From positions 1 through 6,303 of the forward strand of contig CAZAEL010000080.1 in NCBI GenBank assembly GCA_964484135.1: 6,303 nt of DNA. The letters are read 5' to 3'. The position numbers and the translations under genes were made by a program. The notes beneath the pieces are model-generated. The model did no database searches. It was not told the origin of the DNA and worked only from the letters and a program-made list of their open reading frames with translations. Shown piece after piece: positions 1 through 4,521 of the stretch. Source of the stretch: CAZAEL01 sp964484135. Its GTDB lineage: Bacteria > Elusimicrobiota > Elusimicrobia > FEN-1173. Position 1 is the stretch's first letter, and every line of letters starts with the position of its first letter.

Positions 1-478
1 CGATGGGGATCATGGCGTCGATGGCCTTGATGCCGGTCTGGAGCGGCTCCTTCACGGGCTGGCGCTCCACCACGCCGGAGGCGATCACCTCCACGGGCCG
101 GGCGCCCGTGGTCTTGATGGGCCCCTTGCCGTCGATGGGCTGGCCCAGGGGGTTCACCACGCGGCCCACCAGGGCGTCGCCCACCGGCACCTCCATGATG
201 CGGCCCGTGCGCTGGACCTCGTCGCCCTCCTTGATGAGCTTGTCTTCGCCCATGAGCACGCAGCCCACGCTCTCTTTTTCCAAATTCAGCACCATGCCCG
301 AGACGCCGTGGGGGAAGCGCAGGAGCTCCCCGGCCAGGGCGTTCTGCAGGCCGTACACCCGGGCGATGCCGTCGCCCACCTGCAGGACGTACCCCACCTC
401 CTTCATCTCTGTGTCGGGCGTGAACCCCTCGATCTGATCCTTCAACACGCGCGTGATTTCTTCCGGTTTGATGGCCAT
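1..478 (-). CDS. atpA: F1 ATP synthase subunit alpha, N-terminal part (runs off the window)
   Basis: This is the first 159 codons of the alpha subunit of the F1 catalytic head, which forms the alpha3-beta3 hexamer making or hydrolysing ATP at the cytoplasmic membrane. The start is the ATG at 478, preceded by an AGAGGG ribosome site. Visible family blocks are the N-terminal beta-barrel segment VGDGIARVYGL (about residues 34-44), GRVVNPLGQPIDG (105-117) and the run ERQPVKEPLQTGIKAIDAMIPI (138-159), which leads directly into the nucleotide-binding domain. The P-loop itself lies beyond base 1. The gene follows atpH by 45 nt in the usual Z-I-B-E-F-H-A order. The gamma, beta and epsilon genes would be expected next, outside the window. 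Identification is secure. Confidence 0.98.
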   Translation of the reverse strand, partial: MAIKPEEITRVLKDQIEGFTPDTEMKEVGYVLQVGDGIARVYGLQNALAGELLRFPHGVSGMVLNLEKESVGCVLMGEDKLIKEGDEVQRTGRIMEVPVGDALVGRVVNPLGQPIDGKGPIKTTGARPVEVIASGVVERQPVKEPLQTGIKAIDAMIPI

Positions 479-523
479 GAATCCCTCTTTAGCGTAAGTT
501 GTTGAAAACGTCTCCCGCGCCCG

Positions 524-1105
524 TCAGCGGGCCGCGGCCTCGAGCATCTCTTCCTTCAGGCGCTGGAGCCGGCCCCTGAGGCTCCCGTCCCACAGTTTGT
601 CGCCCACCCGCAGCACCAGGCCGCCGATGAGTCCCTCGTCCACCGAGGCTTCCACGGTCACGGTCCCGGCCCACAATTGGCCCAGGCGCTTTTCCAGGTC
701 CTTCACCTGGGCCGGAGTCAGGGGCGCCGCGCTCCGCACGTGGACCTTTTTCACGCCCCGCGCTTCGTCCGCCAAGCCGTCGAAAAAAGCGGCCGCCAGG
801 GGCAGCAGGTCCAGGCGCTTCTTGGACAGGAGGAGCGTCGCAAAACGCTCCAGCAGGGGGGAGAAGGACCGGCCCAGGGCCTTGGACAACCGCTTCTTCT
901 TTTCGGCCAGGGACAGGAGCGGATGGCGCAGGGCCCCTTCCAGGGCCGCGTCCGTCCTCAGGGCCTGGACGAGCCGCCCCAGGTCCTGACGCAGGGCCTC
1001 CTCCGCCTTGGCCGTCCTCTCGGCACCCGGGCTAGCGCCCTTGGCGGCCTTGGCCGCCTCGAAAAGTGCCCGGCCGTACCGGGCCGCGATCACGCCGTCC
1101 TTCAT
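524..1105 (-). CDS. atpH: F1 ATP synthase subunit delta (OSCP homologue)
   Basis: A 193-aa delta subunit, slightly longer than the 177 or so residues usual in bacteria. It sits on top of F1 and ties the alpha3-beta3 head to the b-subunit stalk. The N-terminal helical domain starts with ARYGRALFEAA (residues 8-18). The C-terminal signature of the family is clear at about 156-181: DEGLIGGLVLRVGDK followed by DGSLRGRL. The ATG at 1105 overlaps the atpF stop as ATGA, so translation is coupled to atpF; an AAGGGAAGG ribosome site precedes it inside the atpF end. A short acidic and alanine-rich insert near residues 24-38 accounts for part of the extra length. The family assignment rests mainly on the C-terminal block and operon position, which agree. 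Confidence 0.96.
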   Translation of the reverse strand: MKDGVIAARYGRALFEAAKAAKGASPGAERTAKAEEALRQDLGRLVQALRTDAALEGALRHPLLSLAEKKKRLSKALGRSFSPLLERFATLLLSKKRLDLLPLAAAFFDGLADEARGVKKVHVRSAAPLTPAQVKDLEKRLGQLWAGTVTVEASVDEGLIGGLVLRVGDKLWDGSLRGRLQRLKEEMLEAAAR

Positions 1106-1620
1106 GCCTTCCCTTTGTGGGGTTCCTTCTCCAGGTCCTTCAGGGCCTCCTGCAGGATCTTCTCCTGCAGGGCCTTGTCCGCGGACACGGAGCGCTGCAG
1201 GAGCTTCTCCGCGGCCTTGACGGACAGCCCCACCGCCTCGCTGCGCAGTTCCTGCACCAGCCGCCGCTGGTCCTCGGCCAGCTCCCGGCGGGTCTTTTCC
1301 GCCAGGCGCGCCGATTCCTCCTTGGCGGCCTTGAGGGTCTCCTCCCGCAGGCGCTGGGCTTCCTTCTGGGTCTGGCTCAAGAGCTCCCGGGTCCGGGCCT
1401 CGGCCTCGGACATCTGGCGCTCGTACTCCTGCTTCATCTTTTCCGACGCCAGGCGGGACTCCTCCGCGGCCTTCAAGTCCTGCCGGATCCGCTCCTCCCG
1501 GGCCTCCAGGGCGGCCAGGATGGGCTTCCAGGCGAAACGGCCCAGCACGAAGACCACCACCGAAAAGGTGATGATGGTCCAGATCATGAGCCCCACGTCG
1601 GGGTTCAGTAGTTTGTCCAT
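1102..1620 (-). CDS. atpF: Fo ATP synthase subunit b (peripheral stalk)
   Basis: A 172-aa subunit b. One N-terminal membrane helix (about residues 9-28, GLMIWTIITFSVVVFVLG) is followed by the family motif FAWKPILAALEAREERI (29-45) and then a long, highly charged helix rich in E, K, R and A reaching nearly to the end. This is the right-handed coiled coil that dimerises and holds delta and alpha as the stator. The start is the ATG at 1620 with GAGG five bases upstream. It overlaps atpH by 4 nt. Only one b gene is present between atpE and atpH, so the stalk is probably a homodimer. The 102-nt gap separating it from atpE contains an inverted array of heptamer repeats ending just upstream of its ribosome site. 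Confidence 0.97.
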   Translation of the reverse strand: MDKLLNPDVGLMIWTIITFSVVVFVLGRFAWKPILAALEAREERIRQDLKAAEESRLASEKMKQEYERQMSEAEARTRELLSQTQKEAQRLREETLKAAKEESARLAEKTRRELAEDQRRLVQELRSEAVGLSVKAAEKLLQRSVSADKALQEKILQEALKDLEKEPHKGKA

Positions 1621-1636
1621 GTCGTCCTCAGAAGCG

Positions 1637-1712
1637 TGTCAAGTGACAGGTGGCAAGCGACAGGCATCCTGCCGTTTCTGTGGTTTTCACCCGCCACTTC
1701 CCACTTGCCACG
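1637..1712. repeat. Inverted array of degenerate 7-bp repeats between atpE and atpF
   Basis: On the plus strand four adjacent heptamers read TGTCAAG, TGACAGG, TGGCAAG and CGACAGG (1637-1664). After a 27-base spacer there are three in the opposite orientation: CGCCACT, TCCCACT and TGCCACG (1692-1712), which are rotations of the complement of TGGCAAG. The longest perfect pairing between the arms is 8 bp (1650-1657 with 1704-1711). In the atp mRNA the arms could fold into an imperfect stem-loop ending about 7 nt before the atpF ribosome site. Whether this is a genome-wide repeat family or only a local structure cannot be told from one window. Confidence 0.6.
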
Positions 1713-1722
1713 CCTTTTCTGT

Positions 1723-2019
1723 TTAGTGCGCCGCCGCCGCGTGCGTCCCGCCTTCCGCCGGACCCGCGCCCTTGGGCAGGCCCATGTTCAGGGCCACCAG
1801 GAGGCAGATCACCAGGGCGAAAAAGCCCAGGCCTTCGATGAGCGCGGCCGGGATGATCATGGAGGTCCGCAGGTTGCCCGCGGCCTCCGGCTGGCGCGCC
1901 GTGCCTTCCAGAGCGGCGCTGGCCAGGCGCGCGATGCCGAAGGCGGCCGCGAAGAGACAGAGCCCCGCGCCGATGCCGGCGCCCAAGTAACCCAAACCCA
2001 GATACAGCATGCTGTTCAT
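1723..2019 (-). CDS. atpE: Fo ATP synthase subunit c (proton-translocating ring)
   Basis: A 98-aa subunit c, two membrane helices joined by the polar loop A41-R-Q-P-E-A; it forms the rotating Fo ring. The ion-carrying carboxylate is Glu62 in ALIEGLGFFALV, exactly 20 residues after Arg42 as in E. coli (Arg41/Asp61), so no indel lies between. The residues next to Glu62 (G-L, not S-T) and the Ile rather than Gln at the helix-1 partner site argue for protons rather than sodium. The glycine repeat facing Glu62 reads A24-x-A26-x-G28-x-A30. A 20-residue Gly/Ala tail makes the protein longer than the usual 75-85 aa. The start is the ATG at 2019, with GGAGG about ten bases upstream. The frame is open back to 2151, but that stretch looks non-coding and lacks family similarity. 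Confidence 0.97.
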   Translation of the reverse strand: MNSMLYLGLGYLGAGIGAGLCLFAAAFGIARLASAALEGTARQPEAAGNLRTSMIIPAALIEGLGFFALVICLLVALNMGLPKGAGPAEGGTHAAAAH

Positions 2020-2099
2020 GAACGTTATTCCTCCCGTGGATGTGTCCGCCGCGGTTTTCCGCCGGAGCGTTTTTTCGGAGACCGGTGAACAACGGGCCC

Positions 2100-2119
2100 A
2101 AAAAGGGGAAACATCCCCT
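2100..2119 (-). terminator. Weak hairpin plus T-run in the atpB-atpE gap (possible attenuator)
   Basis: Read on the minus strand, AGGGGA (2119-2114), a TGTT loop and TCCCCT (2109-2104) form a perfect 6-bp, mostly GC stem followed by four more T before GGG. It lies inside the 186-nt untranslated gap between atpB and atpE, about 80 nt before the atpE start. The stem is short and the T-run brief, so full termination is unlikely. Partial termination, pausing or protection of an RNA end are possible roles; all are inferred. Confidence 0.35.
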
Positions 2120-2205
2120 CCGGGCAAGCCGGGAGCGACCCGGGCCGGCACGACCTCGATTCCGAAAAATTCCTCGCGGATGTCCGCGCGGACTTCTTTA
2201 AAAAA

Positions 2206-2958
2206 TCAGTGCTGCGGGTGGACGGCGCCGCCGATGAAGATGGCGGACAGCAGCGTGAAGATGTAGGCCTGCAGGAACGCCACGAACAGCTCCAGCATGT
2301 TCATGCCCACGGCCGCGGCCACGGACACCGGCGCCACCAGGACCGAACCGAAAAGGAAGATCAACGCCAAAAACGCCAGGATCACGATGTGCCCGGCGAT
2401 CATGTTGGCGAAAAGACGGATGCAGAGGGCGAAGCTCTTGGTGAAGAGGCCCAGGACCTCGATGGGGAACATGAGGGGCAGGAGCCAGGCGGGCAGGCCG
2501 TGGGGCACCAGGTTCTTGACGTAGGGCCCCAGGCCCTGCTCGCGGATGCCCAGCAGGTTGATCATGCCGAAGGTGGTGAGGGCCAGGGCGGCCGTGACCG
2601 CGATGTTGCCCGTGGCCGTGGCGCCGAAGGGGATCAGCCCCAGCAGGTTGCAGAACAGGATGAAAAAGAACGTGGACAGGAAGTAGGGCACGTACCGCCG
2701 GCCGTGCTCGCCCAGGTTCGGCAGAACGATCTCGTCCCGGATGAAGACCGCGAAGCCCTCCGCCAGGCCCACGGCCAGGTTGCGCCGCCCGGACCGGGCC
2801 GCCAGGCCCAGGGGCACGAACAGCAGGATGGCCAACCCGCCCGCGATCCACATCATGAGCACGTGCTTGGACAGGGGGAGGGAGAAGCCCTCCCACAGCG
2901 TGATCCGCCCGAAGGTGTGGTCCAAAAGGTGATGTTCCAGGGTTTCGATGAAGTTCAC
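2206..2958 (-). CDS. atpB: Fo ATP synthase subunit a
   Basis: A 250-aa subunit a, the membrane stator channel that carries protons to and from the c-ring. The essential arginine is Arg181 in the motif FALCIRLFANMIAGH (176-190), matching E. coli Arg210. The last helices carry NMLELFVAFLQAYIFTLLSAIFIGG (220-244), with Gln230 at the position of E. coli Gln252. Earlier membrane segments lie at about 33-53, 90-112, 118-136 and 158-174. The start is a GTG at 2958 that overlaps the atpI stop as GTGA. The frame is open much further upstream, but that part is the shadow of atpI. No strong ribosome site precedes it, consistent with coupling to atpI. The 186 nt after its stop separate it from atpE. Confidence 0.97.
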   Translation of the reverse strand: MNFIETLEHHLLDHTFGRITLWEGFSLPLSKHVLMMWIAGGLAILLFVPLGLAARSGRRNLAVGLAEGFAVFIRDEIVLPNLGEHGRRYVPYFLSTFFFILFCNLLGLIPFGATATGNIAVTAALALTTFGMINLLGIREQGLGPYVKNLVPHGLPAWLLPLMFPIEVLGLFTKSFALCIRLFANMIAGHIVILAFLALIFLFGSVLVAPVSVAAAVGMNMLELFVAFLQAYIFTLLSAIFIGGAVHPQH

Positions 2959-3323
2959 GTCAGGTCCCGACTCTCCCGATGAAGAAAATAAATTTCCACG
3001 AACGACAACAGGAACAAGGCACCCACCAGGGCCAGCAGGGTCGCGGCCAGGTTCAGGCCGGGTTTCCGGTAAACCGCGTACGCGGTCGCGGCCAATCCGG
3101 CCAGGCGCAAAAAGATGCCGCCCGCGAACACCCCGTAAAAAATCCGGTCCGCCCGGCGCAGGGCCCAGGCCAGGCTCCCGTAGCTGGGCAGGGCCAGGGC
3201 CCAGGCGACCAGCGCGCCCGTCAGCACCGACGGGCGCAGGTCCCCGAACCCCAGGGACAGTCCGCTCAGGGCCGCGCCGCAGGCGCAAAGGGCCGCGAGG
3301 CCCCGGCGCCTACTTGGATTCAT
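2955..3323 (-). CDS. atpI: AtpI-family ATP synthase accessory membrane protein
   Basis: A 122-aa protein (123 if the adjacent GTG at 3326 is used) with four predicted membrane helices at about residues 8-27, 33-55, 62-83 and 89-113, then a short charged tail. Size, topology and position before atpB match the AtpI family, whose members help assemble the c-ring and, with AtpZ, have been linked to Mg2+/Ca2+ uptake in alkaliphilic Bacillus. The start lies inside atpZ (about 14 nt overlap), and its TGA overlaps the atpB start, so three Fo genes are coupled. Sequence conservation in this family is weak, so the call rests on topology and context more than on motifs. The ribosome site is poor. Confidence 0.8.
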   Translation of the reverse strand: MNPSRRRGLAALCACGAALSGLSLGFGDLRPSVLTGALVAWALALPSYGSLAWALRRADRIFYGVFAGGIFLRLAGLAATAYAVYRKPGLNLAATLLALVGALFLLSFVEIYFLHRESRDLT

Positions 3324-3573
3324 CACGGAAAAAGGGTTTCAAAAAACTGTAGAGCCCCGCGGCCAGTCCCAGGGCCGCGCCCAGGAGCGTCAGCCAGGGA
3401 GACGTGCCCCACCGCCCGTCGAGCCAATACCCGGCGTACAGGCCCAGCAGCACGGAGACCGCCAACTGGGTGCCGCTGTACGCGTGTTGCAGGAGCGCTG
3501 GTTTGAGGGAGGAAGCGGGGCGCTGTCGGTCTTCCTTGTCCCTTGATGGAGGATGGGGGGAAGCGTCAGACAC
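3310..3573 (-). CDS. atpZ: AtpZ-like Fo accessory protein at the head of the atp operon
   Basis: A small membrane protein, 87 aa from the GTG at 3573. A polar N-terminal segment of about 30 residues is followed by two membrane helices (about 32-48 and 57-75) that flank the conserved hairpin GYWLDGRWGTSPWLTLLGAA. This pattern is typical of AtpZ proteins encoded first in atp operons, which partner AtpI. The open frame extends to a TTG at 3609, but that TTG is the first triplet of the -35 hexamer TTGACA, so it cannot be on the same message. The GTG at 3573 coincides with the predicted transcription start, which implies a leaderless or nearly leaderless mRNA. No other in-frame ATG or GTG lies before the conserved core. 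Function is inferred from family and position. Confidence 0.82.
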   Translation of the reverse strand: MSDASPHPPSRDKEDRQRPASSLKPALLQHAYSGTQLAVSVLLGLYAGYWLDGRWGTSPWLTLLGAALGLAAGLYSFLKPFFRDESK

Positions 3574-3580
3574 CGGGGTG

Positions 3581-3609
3581 ATGTTACCAAAGCCGCAGGA
3601 GGGTGTCAA
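3581..3609 (-). promoter_or_regulatory. Sigma-70-type promoter of the atp operon
   Basis: On the minus strand TTGACA (3609-3604) is a perfect -35, followed by exactly 17 bases and TAACAT (3586-3581), a 4/6 match to the -10. Transcription would start near 3574, at the GTG proposed to begin atpZ. It is the only good promoter-like pair noticed at the head of the operon. The hexamers and spacing are seen directly; activity is inferred. Confidence 0.7.
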
Positions 3610-3646
3610 CGACGGCGCGGGACGGGTCCGCGGCTCTTAAAGGGGT

Positions 3647-3675
3647 TTAAAAGCGCGATGCGGCCATGATAAAAT
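3647..3675 (+). promoter_or_regulatory. Extended -10 promoter of the exported-protein gene
   Basis: TAAAAT (3670-3675) is a 5/6 match to the -10, preceded by TG plus one base (3667-3669), the extended -10 form. TTAAAA (3647-3652) lies 17 bases upstream as a weak -35. The predicted start, about 3682, falls inside the inverted repeat that follows. It is divergent from the atp promoter, with about 38 nt between the two -35 boxes. Confidence 0.6.
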
Positions 3676-3698
3676 GAGGGGGAATCCGCACCCCCTCA
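3675..3698. repeat. Perfect 8-bp inverted repeat at the transcription start and start codon
   Basis: TGAGGGGG (3675-3682), an 8-base loop, then CCCCCTCA (3691-3698), one base before the ATG at 3700. The left arm begins at the last base of the -10 and contains the only GAGGGGG stretch that could act as ribosome site. It could be a repressor operator or an RNA hairpin that hides or repositions the ribosome site. The symmetry is directly visible; the role is inferred. Confidence 0.55.
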
Positions 3699-3699
3699 G

Positions 3700-4278
3700 A
3701 TGAAAACCATTTTTTCCCGAAAAACGCGGGGCGAGGTCCGGCCCCTCCGCCGGACCGCCCGGCTTTTCCTCTTTCCGGCCCTGGCGGCCCTCTGCCTGGG
3801 CAACGCCTCCGCGGACGCGGCCCGTCCGGAGAAAAAAGAAGGGCCGCCTTCCCCGCGGGAGGCCCGGGCCAAAACCGCGGAACAGGCGCCCGGCCCCGGC
3901 GTGGACATCGTGTTCAGCGCGGGCCAGGACCCGGCCGCGGTCCTTCCGTCCTTCCCCTGCTCGGAGCGGGTCTACGCGCACCTCTCCTTTCCGGATTCCT
4001 TCCAGGGGCAACACCGGATCGAAGGCCTCTGGTTCCGGCCCGACGGCGAGCTTCAGGAGCGGACCAAGATCACCCTGGATTTCCCGGCGCAGGGCCGGAA
4101 AACCGCGTACCTATGGCTCAATTTCGGGAAGGAGAACAAAACCCTTCTGGACGACTTCGTCTTGGGCGGGGACTACGGACAGCGGGGCAACCCCTTTCAC
4201 GGGACATGGACCCTGCAAATCCTGGCGGACGGGCGGGCCGCGGGGCAGGCGTCCTTCAAGGTCGCCTGCGGGAAATAG
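3700..4278 (+). CDS. Exported protein of unknown function, probable beta-sandwich
   Basis: A 192-aa protein I do not recognise. Residues 1-40 are a long signal peptide: many Arg/Lys, then the hydrophobic RLFLFPALAALCLGN (21-35) and a likely cleavage site after ASADA. Cys32 is not in a lipobox, because Leu precedes it. Residues 41-66 are a Pro/Glu/Lys-rich linker. From 67 to 192 alternating hydrophobic and polar stretches with few helices suggest an Ig-like beta-sandwich, with RIEGLWFRPDG (106-116), TAYLWLNFGK (135-144) and HGTWTLQILADG (167-178), the last resembling the final strands of extracellular binding domains. Cys87 and Cys190 could form a disulfide joining the two ends. It has its own promoter, divergent from the atp operon, and ends 12 nt from a convergent gene. 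Codon use matches the neighbours. The coding call is strong; the function is unknown. Confidence 0.85.
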   Translation: MKTIFSRKTRGEVRPLRRTARLFLFPALAALCLGNASADAARPEKKEGPPSPREARAKTAEQAPGPGVDIVFSAGQDPAAVLPSFPCSERVYAHLSFPDSFQGQHRIEGLWFRPDGELQERTKITLDFPAQGRKTAYLWLNFGKENKTLLDDFVLGGDYGQRGNPFHGTWTLQILADGRAAGQASFKVACGK

Positions 4279-4290
4279 GCCGCGCCGGGG

Positions 4291-4521
4291 TCAGGGGTTT
4301 TCCCGGTCTCCCTTTGATTCACGCCCTTCTTTCTTGAGCAGTTCCTCCAGCTCCTTCTCTTTCCGCGCCAGCATCTCCCGGCAGGAATCCAGGATCCTCT
4401 TGGCGTAGGTCCACTCCAGCTCGCCCTCCTTGTAAAAGGTGAGCTGGCCCTCCATGTTGTCGATGGAATACCGAAGCATTTCCACGTTCCGCTCCAGCTT
4501 GTCGCGCTCGTCGTCCGCCAT
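4291..4521 (-). CDS. Small coiled-coil protein of unknown function
   Basis: A 76-aa soluble protein beginning at the ATG at 4521, with GGGGGA seven bases upstream. It is almost entirely charged amphipathic helix: residues 1-30 (DERDKLERNVEMLRYSIDN) and about 39-66, with a short EGELEWTY break, so a helical hairpin or coiled-coil dimer is likely. The acidic/basic tail GRESKGDREN is probably disordered. GC-rich third positions and sensible amphipathic spacing indicate real coding. It lies in a different frame under the run-on end of the rhomboid-like frame, which would otherwise mask it. It may be cotranscribed with the rhomboid-like gene upstream, although a plus-strand gene intervenes. I do not recognise the family, and no metal or nucleotide motif is visible. 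Confidence 0.75.
   Translation of the reverse strand: MADDERDKLERNVEMLRYSIDNMEGQLTFYKEGELEWTYAKRILDSCREMLARKEKELEELLKKEGRESKGDRENP

Noticed and set aside
677..1726. A 349-codon open frame on the plus strand opposite atpH and atpF
   Set aside because: It is the complement of two certain ATP synthase genes in a GC-rich genome; its protein is Arg/Ser/Gln-rich, low complexity and without domain features.
1723..2019. Sodium-type ATP synthase
   Set aside because: The Gln in helix 1 and Ser/Thr after the helix-2 Glu that bind sodium in Na+-type c subunits are absent.
1723..2151. A 44-residue N-terminal extension of subunit c
   Set aside because: The extension has no membrane or signal character, and a clear GGAGG ribosome site precedes the internal ATG at 2019.
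2206..3288. A longer, 360-codon version of atpB
   Set aside because: Residues before the GTG at 2958 are the shadow of atpI; subunit a begins normally at NFIETLEHH and the GTGA overlap explains the start.
3607..3609. TTG start for the atpZ frame
   Set aside because: It coincides with the -35 hexamer of the operon promoter and would not be transcribed from it.
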